Positions 1 through 19,046 of a stretch of 64,000 nt of DNA are shown one piece after another. The DNA lies in assembly GCA_916048095.2 (NCBI GenBank), contig OU696578.1, positions 2,365,798 through 2,429,797 of the forward strand, read 5' to 3'. The stretch is from Sacculina carcini (taxonomy: Eukaryota; Arthropoda; Thecostraca; Sacculinidae). Numbering within the stretch: the stretch's first letter is position 1; each line of letters begins with the position of its first letter. The notes below the pieces were generated by a model. It did no database searches and was not told the DNA's origin. It saw nothing but the letters and a program-made list of their open reading frames with translations. The position numbers and the translations under genes are program-made.

Positions 1-8
1 TGAACAAA

Positions 9-1232
9 ATGAAGGAGCACAGTCGGGCTGCTGCACAAGTCCAGGCTGAGGAAACGCGAGTAACACAGAAACGTAAGTGCTACCGTTGTGGAAGAGAAAA
101 CCATTTAGCCGAAGACTGTCGTTTCAAAAATGTTAAATGCAATTTCTGCAAAAAACTTGGACACATCGAAAAGGCTTGTATGTCTAAGACCAAGAGATCA
201 AAGGAACAGTCTGTCAAGATTATATCGCAAGAATTGGTCAACACAGTGGACAGTGACGATGATGCACTCCCAAAAATGGAGGTGCAGATCGAGATAAATG
301 GTCACAGCCACGTCATGGAAATTGATACAGGCACCAATGGGAATTTCGTGACAAGAGCGTTCTGGGAGAAAATAGGCAAGCCCAAGCTTCAGAAACCCAC
401 GTGGAAATATGAGTCGGCTACAAAGCACGATATGCCGGTACTCGGAACGTTCATTGGAGCCACATTACTACCAGGATCAAACGTGAAAAAACACATCAAG
501 TACATTGTCTCTACAGTGAACGGATTGAGTCTGTTGGGAAGAACAGCATCGGACAAGTTGAATATTTCGCTTGATGAAGCACTTGAACATGCCAAAAGAC
601 AAGTGATTGCTGTGTTCGACAACGTGTCACCGGATATACATCTCCAAGATGAATGTAGAAAATTGTGCGACGAGTTTCCAGACTTATGGAAAGATGAACT
701 TCTCAACGGAAGACAGATCCGTACCAAGATCGACACTCTTCTGCCCTCACCAGCTCACGTCGTACAGGGGAAACAGGCAGAGAATGCTACCAAGTCGCAA
801 GCGCGAGAGATATCCAAGATCGTGAGCGCCTACGCCGTCGGAGATCCGGTATATGCAAAATACTACGGACCGAGGCAGGATCGTGAGCCACGATGGGTGC
901 CAGCGATCGTCACCAAACGGCTGGGCACTCGGAGCCTGAACGTCATAGTTTTTCCACGAGGACCGACCTGGCGCCGACATGTGGAACAGCTGCGACCCCG
1001 CTACGCCTCGAAAGAAGACGAGGAGCCGGGAGAATACCTCCAGCAACAATCACCGCCACAAAATGGCGATAAGACGGTCACGTCTCCGAAGGTGGACATG
1101 GCGACTAAAAAACACAATTCTGCTGTTCAAGATACAAAGGACAAGAGTAGTAAGCCGGACACTGAACATGGTGGATTACGGCGATCCACTCGTGCGAGGA
1201 AGCCACCACAACGTTACGCCTACTCAACATAA
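9..1232 (+). pseudogene. Ty3/Gypsy Gag-protease fused to integrase C-terminus (internal deletion)
   Basis: This 407-codon open frame is a collapsed retrotransposon polyprotein, partial at its 5' side because the window begins inside it. Residues 24-37 and 44-57 are two CX2CX4HX4C zinc knuckles of a nucleocapsid. Residues 106-108 are the DTG active site of a retropepsin-like protease. Around residue 230 (near base 696) the linker that normally precedes reverse transcriptase jumps into sequence typical of the end of a Gypsy integrase (GRQIRTK, then VGDPVYAKYYG and a WRRHVEQLRPR tail, the GPY/F-type region). Reverse transcriptase, RNase H and the integrase catalytic core are absent, yet the frame stays open across the junction. 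The last 60 residues are hydrophilic and end in a basic tail. It could be dead debris or a non-autonomous derivative; the open frame suggests a recent deletion. Confidence 0.85.
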
Positions 1233-1266
1233 CGCCCTTCGGATAACCTCAGGCTAGGTGGGGAGG

Positions 1267-1374
1267 TGATATGGCGATGCCTGGCGAGACACACGAGCAC
1301 GCATACACACGAGGCGAGTGAACTTGCACCGGCCAGTGCTGAATCAGCTAATAGTGTTGGTCTGTATGTATGTA

Positions 1375-1418
<44 letters not shown>

Positions 1419-1630
1419 GGACAGGTAGTGTTACACAGGAAGCAAATGCATAAGTGCTGATTCAGTAGAGACACAGTTGTGCAGATCTTGTGAGCGTCAT
1501 TGAGAGTCTTGTGTAAGCGCTTATTGTGAGCGGAGTGTGCATGAGCGTTGTAAAGTGTGATGTGGTTGCGTCATGTAATGTTCACTGTGTGTGTGTTCAC
1601 TGTATAATGTGTTCTGTGTAATATACAACA
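1267..1630 (+). repeat. Probable 3' LTR of the deleted Gypsy element
   Basis: The integrase-tail frame ends at 1232 and is followed by a purine-rich tract (AGGTGGGGAGG) directly before TGATATGGCG, the usual arrangement of polypurine tract and LTR start. The segment ends plausibly at ATACAACA, giving TG...CA ends and about 364 bp. It contains a (TG)n run at about 1365-1414. The matching 5' LTR lies outside the window, so the right border is an estimate. Confidence 0.55.
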
Positions 1631-2535
1631 ATAATAATATTTAATTTACTATCTACTCACTGAGTAATATAATATCATTAATTGTATTTAATCATTTACG
1701 TAACTATTATCAATATTATTCTAACAATTACTTTATGACTGCTATATGTATATTATATTTATAATAATAATATTACTAAAATTTAATAATAAATTTATAT
1801 AATTAGAATTATTATATAGAGTTAATTATAACTGCTACATAAAATGTGATAATCAGTCTGTTTATTACACGACCGGCTTGTTGGCCTGACAAATTTTTAT
1901 TTACAAAATTGTAACCTTGACGAGGGCACCAGTTCGGCTGGGACTCGCCATTCTGTAGAGAGGCGTGCGCACTTCCCTCACAGTTGTCTTGGTGGAAATT
2001 TCCAGTCGAGGACAGCTGCAGCTCTGAAATTTATACAAAAATGCAATGATGTCAGCTATCAGTCAGATAGATTTAACCTCATTTGACCTCATTTGACCTC
2101 ATTTGACCTCATTTGATCTCATTTGACCCCATTTGACCTCATTTGACCTCATTTGACCTCAAGCAGCGGCGGTGCCAAAGGGGAAGAACCTGAAGGGGCC
2201 TCAGCCATATCCTTTTCCTTAGCTCCTTCCTTAGCTCCTTATCTGGAAAATCCTGGCGGCGACATTGACCACAAGACTCACTTTATCTCAGAATTTTCTG
2301 AGGATAGCTAAGCAAATGTACAGCATCTACCGTTAATTCGTTTGTGCAAGCTGCATACGATCTTAGTGTATACCATCAAGTAATGTGCGATCTAATTTTA
2401 TAGCATTACTTCAACATATCATAATGTCATAAGTTATTTTTCCGATAATGGCATTGTAGGAAACTTGAAAATATATTCATTCACCCGTGAATTTTTATGC
2501 AATTATTAATAATACATAGGAAATTATATTTATTG
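1631..2535. other. AT-rich spacer without a recognisable gene
   Basis: The stretch is AT-rich, with long runs of mixed A and T at 1620-1860. A 10-bp tandem repeat lies at 2071-2160. A MITE-like fragment follows at about 2164-2270, containing a GCGGCGGTGCCAAAGG-type end and an AATCCTGGCGGCGAC-type end. No coding exon was recognised. Missing downstream exons of the SPATA6-like gene would be expected here or further left, but none was found. Confidence 0.6.
2071..2160. repeat. 10-bp tandem repeat
   Basis: Nine consecutive copies of a 10-bp unit close to ATTTGACCTC, with only single-base differences between units. Confidence 0.95.
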
Positions 2536-4105
2536 TTATTTACGAGCATTGTATAGTGATTTATTCAGCTGTAGGCAGGCTGTAAAGCTCACTGAAAAGT
2601 CCACTGTTGGTTCCATGAGCAGATCCAAATCGGCTCCGCTCTGTTGAGGAGTGATTGACACGTTGGGGAAGAGAAACTCTTTGACTGAGGTGTCAAAAGT
2701 GGCCAGTGTGAGGTCGCAGTGATGTGGAATACGATGCATCAGACACACACTCACTGATTCCGTCTCTAGCAAGCTCTCCAGTTGTGACAACTGGAACACG
2801 TGGTTGAACACCTAGGCAGAACATCGTCAAGGATTTTGTAAATTAGCAAAAACTCATAAATTCAAGTAGATTTGTGAGACATTTTTTGGGAGAAAGAATG
2901 TAATTAAAGCATAAACAAAGACATAAATCAGTATTCAATTTTTTTATAAGTAAATGTGTTGACAGGGGTATATTTTTATTTTTATTTTTCCTAGTTTTTT
3001 CCTAGCTGCTATAATGAAAACTTTGTACAATTTTCCTTTAATTGAAGGCCTCAAAATATTTAATTTCGATTTGCTATTCTCTCCTAGTTTTGTGTTTCAA
3101 ATTTGATAGAAAATAATCAAAATATACTACAAATATGGAAATACACGCACATATTTTAATTTTGTCATTTCTCCCGGATGATTGTGGCCTTGTTATAGCT
3201 AATGTCAATCATTAAAACAAGCCTATTCCACCACAGATCTTAAGTTAAACCAGTCACAACCTTGTCAATGACGAAATGTTCCCGTATTAGCATCGGAAAA
3301 ATGGGAACTTTTTCTCTGGTACGAATATGCTGGCCCAAAATGTCCACAGTCAGGTAGAGACCGCCTTCTCTCAAAACCTGAGCTCCGGGACATGATACCT
3401 GCGTGCACAAACATCCAACAACATCCAACAAACATCCAACTAAAATCCAACTAAAATCAAACAACATCCAACAAACATTCAACAACATCCAGCAACTTCC
3501 AACTAAAATCAAACAACATCCAACGAACATCCAACTAACATCCATCAACATCCAACAACATCCAACAAACATCCAACAACATCCAACAACATCCAACAAC
3601 ATCCAACAAACATCCAACAAACATCCAACAAACATCCAACAACATCCAACAACATCCACAATAATCTGCAGTAAAGGAAGGATTATTTTTGCGTGGAAAT
3701 AAGCAAAACTTAATAAATAAGCAGCAAATATTTCATGGCGTTTTTATGAAATGAGCATCCTTGAATTGTTTAATTAATTCCAATTTATTGTATGAGAGCT
3801 ATTTAATACCTGCGATAAATTTGGCAAATATGGTATGTTTTTCAATTGATCATTCTCTGAAAGCTCTGCTGTATCTTTGTTGAAAAATAACTACAACAAC
3901 AACAACATTGCAACAACAAAACATTGCTTATCGTATCGTCCATCGTATAACGAATATGATATTTCTGCAAAACTACACTTGTAGGGTATGATGTTGCAAT
4001 GATGTTGATAATTGTTGCAATTATGCAAGCTGGATGTGGCAGTGTGGTTGTTCTTACCGCCTGAAGGTTGAGCGTAATCTCCAGTTTCTGAGATCTTCTC
4101 AACAT
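2536..4105 (-). CDS. SPATA6: SPATA6-like protein, conserved N-terminal domain (three exons)
   Basis: Three exons on the minus strand join in phase 0: 4105-4058 (16 codons, start ATG at 4105-4103, donor GTAAGAA), 3398-3261 (46 codons, acceptor GCACGCAG, donor GTTGTG) and 2811 leftwards (acceptor CTGCCTAG). The product begins MLRRSQKLEITLNLQA, then SCPGAQV, LYLTVDILGQH, VPIFPMLIREHF, and later LATFDTSVKEFLFP. This follows the known N-terminal domain of SPATA6/SPATA6L (CPG, YLS...GQY, FP, TYDENTRDFMFP) in order and spacing. SPATA6 is needed for the sperm connecting piece, and the family is associated with flagellated cells. Read straight on, exon 3 stops at 2536 and gives a 153-aa protein. However a GTGAGC donor after the VDFS codons (exon end 2593) suggests that it splices on to exons not seen here. 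Vertebrate family members are near 490 aa, so the model is probably partial. Confidence 0.75.
3403..3658. repeat. CATCCAACA-type minisatellite in an SPATA6 intron
   Basis: About twenty degenerate copies of an 8-11 bp unit (AACATCCAAC with variable A runs and some AACTAAA variants). The array starts five bases beyond the acceptor of exon 2. It is open in several frames, but only because of the repeat. Confidence 0.95.
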
Positions 4106-6734
4106 GGCGACTTGGGCTCTGAAACACTTTTAAGCTGATGAAAATTGGACAAATTCAAAGACATAGATTTTTGCCGTAACATACGCAATCATCCTTAGAA
4201 CACAGAATATTACTGATTATTACTGAATTCTGCGTTCTCCACCAAAGTATATACGAGGTTCTATTCAGAAATAAGTTGGTTCAATTCTATTTCACTCATG
4301 ACAGCCACCGCACACACATCTACTCACTATACATTGACAAACTGTGACTTCATTATCAATGAGACCAACGCTTTTGTTTCCCGATGGAATAACCCCCACA
4401 CACACACAGACACAGACATATGTGTGCATGTCCACGAAACACCATTTGCTTTATGCGTGCGTGTATGTGTGTATGTGTGTGTGTGTATGTAAAGTAGGTC
4501 TAGCCGTGTGTGTGTGTGTGTGTGTGCGTGTGTGTGTGTGTGTGTGCATTGATCAAACACACAGATTGCTTTTAGTGAGGTCATACTAGGCTGACCTAGA
4601 CTGGGTTTTTACATTTGGAATCACTATAAAGTGGCTATTTTTGGCAATTGGGTCGTTGGTATTATACTTTAATAATCGGGCTGTCACAACACAAGTGGAT
4701 TTAATTTGTAAATTTACGCAAAACTAAATTATTCTATACATTGTTTGAGTGTCTGCAGCTTGGGTCGACATTTGAGGCTCTTGTTATTGTGGTTATTATA
4801 AAAATCGTTAGAAAAGATTGAATGGGAAAAACATGAACGGTATATAATTATACGGTTATAATTTCTATTTACCTCGATCATCAAGAGACATTGACAGAAT
4901 ATCTAAGAACAGAATTTTCAGACAAAAAGCTATGAATGCCTGTATTTGCTTGTTTTGAGATATTTTCCTATATAAATGCCTATTTTACCGAAAAAAAGTC
5001 CCCAATATAAATTAATCCTGTAGGTTTTAAAGTAATTGAGTATACATACAGAATGTGACCGGGGGTGATACAACCAGGCTTGGTTTCGAGTTGAAATGGC
5101 TGAGACAGGTGTTTACGGCATATTTTGGCTATTCTGCGTTGACCCTTATCTCCGGTGCGTCTCCCGGCTGTGTGTCTGGGCGGATTTGTATAACAATGCC
5201 CTCTAGATGAGTTCCTGCGTGCACTGTTGATGAAGTTGGTCTTGTAGATGTATGTGCGTGTGCTGGGTACATACACATTCGGCGCACACTCAGCGAACGT
5301 ATTGACTAAGACATACAACAAGAACTTCTTGAAGATTAATCAGTTAAAAATAAAACATATAATTAAAATGCATTTTCGCTTTTAAAGTGTCTGCTTTCCG
5401 ATCGTAGACTCAATTCAACTTTTGAAAGCATTAATAGTAAAAGTCATAATGTGTTAGCAAAGTAATTTTCATAATGTCTTTTAAATGTCTGTTTATTTGT
5501 CGATTTTTGTTGATTTATCGCGCCTATTTGGTCTTTTTAGTGTCTAAACATCTGGTCATGATAAAAGTATAGTACACTGAAAATGAAAATAAAACGTTTT
5601 ACAACACACCTACTTGATTATTATTATGAAAAGTATAAATTTTATGTACAATATTGATAGGAAATATCTAATAGGAATGATAGTTGTGTGGCTTTAGATA
5701 TTTTATAATTAAATATAAAATATTCTAGTTATCCTATATATTATATATTTATAGTCGAGTATGCGAGCATTTAACATTTTAATAAATTATGTAGATATAT
5801 TAATATTTAAAATATAGGTTTAATTGTTATTCCAAATATTTTATTTATAATATCTTAAAGTCAAGTAAACGAGAATAATACGATTCTGGATTAAATTACA
5901 TAATTATTGTAATTGTAAATTACTTATTTTTCAATTACATTACATAATTGACAATAGGAATGCATCTGCTGGCTCGCAAATTTCATAGGTAAATATTTAC
6001 TTTCATGATTAACTATGAAAATAGTATTATATGCATCCAAAAACTAACATTTTCAGCTGAGTTTTGGCGTTGTTTCAAATATTTGTTTATATTTTTACTT
6101 CTTGAGGTTTGGCAACTTTGTCCTGAATAACCTTGTTTTGACTTGAATACCAGTGTTGTGTGGTTTGGTTTGTGGTGTTAGTATTTACGGGTGTGACGTT
6201 CACTTATCTCCTATTTCTCTTATTTTTATAATCTCTTTGCTGTATATAAATAGTTTTTGGCTGTTGTTTGCGCTTGGATGCTCGACATGGATAGAATCCT
6301 GCATATATTTAAATTTCATAAGCGTCTGTATTTTCATTTCTGTCGTCAATTAACGATATTTCTGAAATTAGTGAAAAATTTATCTTCTCGGAGAGACCAG
6401 ATGCTTGATGAGATTTGGGGAAGTTTATCAGAGCGCTCAATCCCGGTTTATGGTGGCCGTCGTGGGTGCAGGTTGTAACTTTAGATTAAAAACCTCGAAA
6501 CCACCAAACTTCACCAAATTCCGAGCAATGATACAGCCTCTTATTTTCTTGTGGATTTGTTTTTCATGTCTTGGATAATAGATATGTGCCAGTGGGCGTG
6601 TGTTCGTGCATGTATAATTTGCCTGTGGTCTATATAATTTGGTGTATGAAGTTGCTTGTTCTATTTGTCAATTGCTTTCAGTATTGATCTGTTTTATTTG
6701 CGTCTGTTTGTGTGTACGTGTGCAGAGCGTTGGA
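4106..6734. other. Upstream spacer, no gene recognised
   Basis: The region holds a (CA)n/(TG)n cluster at about 4397-4560 and very AT-rich sequence from 5340 to 6100. One minus-strand open frame of 113 codons (5321-4980) has no recognisable family motif. The promoter of the SPATA6-like gene should lie just right of 4105, but no clear motif was seen. Confidence 0.5.
4397..4560. repeat. (CA)n / (TG)n microsatellite cluster
   Basis: A short CACACA run at 4397-4410 is followed by two longer TG runs interrupted by short unique sequence, ending at about 4545. Confidence 0.9.
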
Positions 6735-6790
6735 TATCCTCTAGGCGCTATATAAATATCTACTTGATGTAATGAAGAAATAAACTAGTA
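6700..6790 (+). repeat. LINE 3' tail fragment (GCGCTATATAAAT type)
   Basis: After a TG-rich stretch comes AGAGCGTTGG, then GGCGCTATATAAATATC and a TGATGTAATGAAG tail. This has the same order as the 3' end of the LINE at 34441-36640 read on its own strand: a TG run, GAGCGC, then GCGC followed by ATATAAATG and TGTAATG repeats. Confidence 0.55.
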
Positions 6791-6810
6791 AACTAATATC
6801 ACACCTGTTC

Positions 6811-7128
6811 GTTTCCGTGGTGTAGTGGTAGCACAAGCGGGAGGTCCGTGGTTCGAAACCCGGCGGAGGAGAATTTCATTGGGGAATTCTATAATCCAAC
6901 AGTCCCTGTCCACCCAGCAGTAAATGATGGTACCAGATATCAGTCATGAGTTTTGTCATGCATTCTGGGGAGGTGGCCCTCTCTAATACGTCATCCGTTC
7001 TTGTGGCGTCATAGCGTGGAGAGGGTCGGTTCTGCGGTGACAGCGAGCTGCACGGGACACACCTGTGTGTGTTCATAAGCTTCGACTTCTTCCCGTGTAG
7101 CAGCTGCCACTTGAGACCTTTCATCTTT
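6811..7128 (+). mobile_element. tRNA-Val-derived SINE, copy 1
   Basis: The head (GTTTCCGTGGTGTAGTGGT, then GGTTCGAAACC) matches the A and B boxes of tRNA-Val, but 11 bases of the anticodon arm are missing compared with the copy at 22458. The body (CACCCAGCAGTAAATG, GGTACCAG, GCATTCTGGGGAGG, GGAGAGGGTCGGTTCTG, CATAAGCTTCGACTTC) recurs at 22458, 24253 and 47098. It is a retroposed element and not a working tRNA gene. Confidence 0.88.
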
Positions 7129-7261
7129 AATCAAGTATGTAGTAAACTATGTAATTAATTTTTTATGTAACTAGTTAAAATTTTGTTGAAACTAACTAGC
7201 TTGAACTACACAGCAAATTATATTAATGCAATTAACCTGCTGAACTAATCTGGTAAATGAT

Positions 7262-7353
7262 ACATGTGTGTACATTGTGTGATTTGTATGTATATTTTCA
7301 TCCATGCCAATACTTTGTTATATAAAGTGGCAATACATTTCTGATTTCTGATC
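7262..7353 (+). repeat. Interspersed repeat just upstream of the PGM start codon
   Basis: A stretch of about 90 bp containing CATGCCAATACTTTGTT and GTGGCAATACATTTCTG is nearly identical to 62241-62327. It resembles a LINE 3' end. It ends about 80 bp before the phosphoglucomutase ATG. Confidence 0.75.
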
Positions 7354-7409
7354 TTCTTGCTGCTGCAGACTAGCGCGCTTATGTGTGTGTATGTGTGCGT
7401 GCCTGCTAG

Positions 7410-16182
<8,773 letters not shown>

Positions 16183-16743
16183 GCGCTTTTTGTTTTGTCT
16201 TTTTTAGGGTTAGCTTATTTGGCTTCGGCTGCCAGTTGATTGTGTTTGGATTATTGACTTATTTAATTGTGTCGTTTTTGTGGTGTTAATTTAAATTTTA
16301 TTGTTTAGTTGCTGAATATATTTGTTGACTGTGTGTGTGGTGAGCGTATAGCCACACTTGGGTTCTGCAATAGAGTTGTTGGTGCAATATGAATTTGCAA
16401 TTGATTGAGTTGAGTCATGGTCAAATATAATTAATCAAAATGAAGTGGTGTTTTGTGACTATCCGATGCCTGCCTGCTGTTGTCTCTGATTACACACTTG
16501 TATTTTGGACTCTTCGTATAATTAAATATAATTTTAGGCTCAGTTCAGCTGATAATTTGGTTGAATATTTGTTTTTGTATAACATCCTACAGGTTCTGGC
16601 CCTTAATGTCGGCTCGGAAGCTGATTTCAAATCTTTACCGATAAATTCAGCGAAAATTATTCAAATTAAGAAGAAAACATGCGTGAAAAATTGAACGGGT
16701 TTGATTAGTAAATTGGTGAATATTTACAGAGGTAAATATATAC
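16183..16743. other. 3' flank of PGM, no further gene seen
   Basis: AT-rich sequence that should include the PGM 3' untranslated region. No clear AATAAA signal was found close to the stop. The LTR element starts at 16744. Confidence 0.5.
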
Positions 16744-16978
16744 TGTAGTGTCGGAGCGATGGCGAGCGAATCTGAGATGTGGCTTGACTCACACGTATAT
16801 TAAAACACAGACAAGTTAGCGGAACGAGACCTACACCTAGACTGCTTTACTCTATAGCCTGACCCCGATTGTACCTTACTGTCATACGTGCCTTCCTCTG
16901 ATTGGTCCATTTCACAATCGTACGATACACGTCACAATATCGCGATACAGTAAACCGCACATGATACAAGACACTACA
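16744..16978 (-). repeat. 3' LTR of the Gag-protease element
   Basis: 235 bp with TG...CA ends and short inverted termini (TGTAGTGTC / GACACTACA). It shows no visible difference from 18812-19046. Confidence 0.95.
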
Positions 16979-16985
16979 TACCCCC

Positions 16986-18755
16986 TCACTTAAAATAATA
17001 CACACCATCGAAAGATAAGCGGGGGTTTCGTCGATAGTAACATGTTCTTTGGCAGCGACGCCGCCAGTCTTCACCAATGCCGGGATCACAGCCGCAGTAG
17101 CACTGAGCTGTCTGATGTCGACCGTCGGTGCCGTCGCACGTGGTGGTGAGGAATCGTCGAGGTCGATATCTACGGCAGCTACATCGCCTGGTTCGCGAAC
17201 GGCAAATTATCGGAATATCTCCGGAACGTCGGAAGCCGGAGCCCACCGGCTTGCAGACCGCGCCTCGCCGACTTGGTCGCTGCAGACCTGCAGAAATGCC
17301 GATGTTGCGCACAGTGGATCTGACCGGATCACAGCCTGACACTGCTGTGTCCTCGTCACAGTCGCTGTCGTGTCGCTGTCGTGCCGTCACTGTAGCTGTC
17401 GTGACTTCTCTCTGCTCCCCCTTCTCAGCCAAAACAGCGACTGTTGTACGCTGTCGTGCGTTTGCGGAGAATGACAGTTTACGCAGAGGATGCGCTGTCG
17501 GTGCGTCGTTTTGCTTCAATCTGGTTTTGTGGCAATACCCTTCGTTTGGTAGTAAAGCTGCGACTTCTTTTGGTTCGGTTACTATTTTCAACACCTGTCC
17601 TCTTCCGGGTTGAATCGTAACTCCAAGTTTCGCCAGCGTGGAGAAGCCCAATATACCTTCTGAATATCTGGTATCGATTATGAAAAAATCAGCCATAGTC
17701 GTGCTATCACCCACAGTGACTGATACAGGTAGCGTTCCGACGACTTTCAGCGGGTGTCGGCCAATGCCGAAAAGCTGAGTGTCAGACGCTGTTACCGCTG
17801 AGCCTTTGAAAAGCTTCCTTGCTAGCGGCAAACTCATGACAGAGACACTAGCACCAGTATCTACCTGAAGTTCGATGTCTGCTGACTGGCCTGACTCGAC
17901 TGTGACTCTTGCGTTGCATGTCAATCTTTTGTCTTGTGCATCTGCGCAGGATAGAATGGTGACCTCTTTGACCGGTTTGAATTTGGTTGCCACACTCGTC
18001 CTTTCCTTTGATCTGCACACAACGGCCCAGTGCCCACGCCGACCGCACGCATTACATTTTGCATTACGAGCCGGACAAAATTCAGCTCTGGGTGAGCCGT
18101 GCGAACGGCCGCAGTATGTGCACTGGCTATCTGTCACACCACCGTCACGCTGTTTGCCTTTACAGGACATTCTTGTGACATTCACAGTGGCCGCGTCGGG
18201 TTCTTTACTGAAGCTCATTAAAGCCGAATGCCTGCGCGAATTTTCGTACGCTTCTGCCAGATCCAGCAGGGAGTCCAGTGTGAGTTTTGCGTCCTGTAGA
18301 AATCGTTCGCGGAGTCTAGGGTGCACCGTATGTTCTACAACCTGGTCTCTTATCATTTCATCCTGCAGTTGACCGAACTGACAATTCGCCGACAAACTGC
18401 GTAATGAAGAAACGTACTCTGCAGTAGTTTCATTCTGGGTCTGCGTTCTTAGTCTGAAGTTGAACCGTTCTGAAATAACGTTCAGCTTAGGTGAATAAAA
18501 TTCGCCCATTTGACGTAGCACTTTGTTGTAATCGTCATCGCCTTCCCTCTTAGGAGAGTCTGGAAGGGAGAGAAAAACTCGCTGTGCCTCAGCTCCAACA
18601 CAGTGAAGCAAAATCGCCTTGCGCCGGGACACGGAAAAACTGTCGCCGTTGATGGCCGTTATATAGTTTTCGAACGTAAACTTCCACTCAGTCCAGGGGA
18701 TGAGAGGCTTTCCCGGGCGCGAAAGAAAAGTGGGAGGTGCTGCGACACCATCCAT
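16986..18755 (-). CDS. Gag-protease polyprotein of the young LTR element
   Basis: The start is the ATG at 18755-18753 (MDGVAAPP), the first methionine after the primer-binding site, giving 589 aa. The frame stays open upstream into the LTR, so a longer form cannot be excluded. Residues 20-180 form a helical Gag region with a WTEWKFTFENY motif like Gypsy capsids. Residues 212-247 are the nucleocapsid, with one atypical and one standard (234-247, CX2CX4HX4C) zinc knuckle. DTGA at 299-302 and GILGF at 367-371 mark an aspartic protease. After about residue 420 the usual lead-in to reverse transcriptase starts (APTAHPLRKLSF) and then gives way to about 150 basic residues of unclear origin, where a deletion junction should lie. 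The intact frame suggests it may still be translated to make particles. Confidence 0.85.
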   Translation of the reverse strand: MDGVAAPPTFLSRPGKPLIPWTEWKFTFENYITAINGDSFSVSRRKAILLHCVGAEAQRVFLSLPDSPKREGDDDYNKVLRQMGEFYSPKLNVISERFNFRLRTQTQNETTAEYVSSLRSLSANCQFGQLQDEMIRDQVVEHTVHPRLRERFLQDAKLTLDSLLDLAEAYENSRRHSALMSFSKEPDAATVNVTRMSCKGKQRDGGVTDSQCTYCGRSHGSPRAEFCPARNAKCNACGRRGHWAVVCRSKERTSVATKFKPVKEVTILSCADAQDKRLTCNARVTVESGQSADIELQVDTGASVSVMSLPLARKLFKGSAVTASDTQLFGIGRHPLKVVGTLPVSVTVGDSTTMADFFIIDTRYSEGILGFSTLAKLGVTIQPGRGQVLKIVTEPKEVAALLPNEGYCHKTRLKQNDAPTAHPLRKLSFSANARQRTTVAVLAEKGEQREVTTATVTARQRHDSDCDEDTAVSGCDPVRSTVRNIGISAGLQRPSRRGAVCKPVGSGFRRSGDIPIICRSRTRRCSCRRYRPRRFLTTTCDGTDGRHQTAQCYCGCDPGIGEDWRRRCQRTCYYRRNPRLSFDGVYYFK

Positions 18756-18811
18756 ACTGATATTTGTAAATAGACAAATTATCAATACTGAAACTGACCT
18801 CGTCGCCAAAT

Positions 18812-19046
18812 TGTAGTGTCGGAGCGATGGCGAGCGAATCTGAGATGTGGCTTGACTCACACGTATATTAAAACACAGACAAGTTAGCGGAACGAGACCT
18901 ACACCTAGACTGCTTTACTCTATAGCCTGACCCCGATTGTACCTTACTGTCATACGTGCCTTCCTCTGATTGGTCCATTTCACAATCGTACGATACACGT
19001 CACAATATCGCGATACAGTAAACCGCACATGATACAAGACACTACA
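18812..19046 (-). repeat. 5' LTR of the Gag-protease element
   Basis: 235 bp, matching the 3' LTR. On the minus strand it carries a CCAATCAG box and, downstream of it, GGCTATAGAGTAAAG, which could serve as promoter elements. Confidence 0.93.

Larger units (their letters stand above)
16744..19046 (-). mobile_element. Young non-autonomous LTR retrotransposon (Gag-protease only)
   Basis: The element is 2303 bp. It has two LTRs of 235 bp that look identical, TGTAGTGTC...GACACTACA ends, and a perfect 5-bp target duplication TATAC at 16739-16743 and 19047-19051. It points to the minus strand: a polypurine tract (AAGTGAGGGGG) precedes the left, 3' LTR, and TTTGGCGACGAGGTCAG just inside the right, 5' LTR fits a tRNA primer-binding site. 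The interior encodes Gag plus protease but no reverse transcriptase, RNase H or integrase. Identical LTRs imply recent insertion, so replication must have used enzymes supplied in trans by a relative. Confidence 0.93.

Noticed and set aside
3403..3658. CRISPR-like regular array
   Set aside because: The units are contiguous with no unique spacers, in a eukaryotic intron; it is a minisatellite.
3240..3659. Long cysteine/tryptophan-rich frame on the minus strand
   Set aside because: Its first two thirds are the CATCCAACA minisatellite; only the part from 3398 to 3261 is a real SPATA6 exon.
4980..5321. 113-codon minus-strand open frame
   Set aside because: No motif, no splice context and mixed composition; likely chance.
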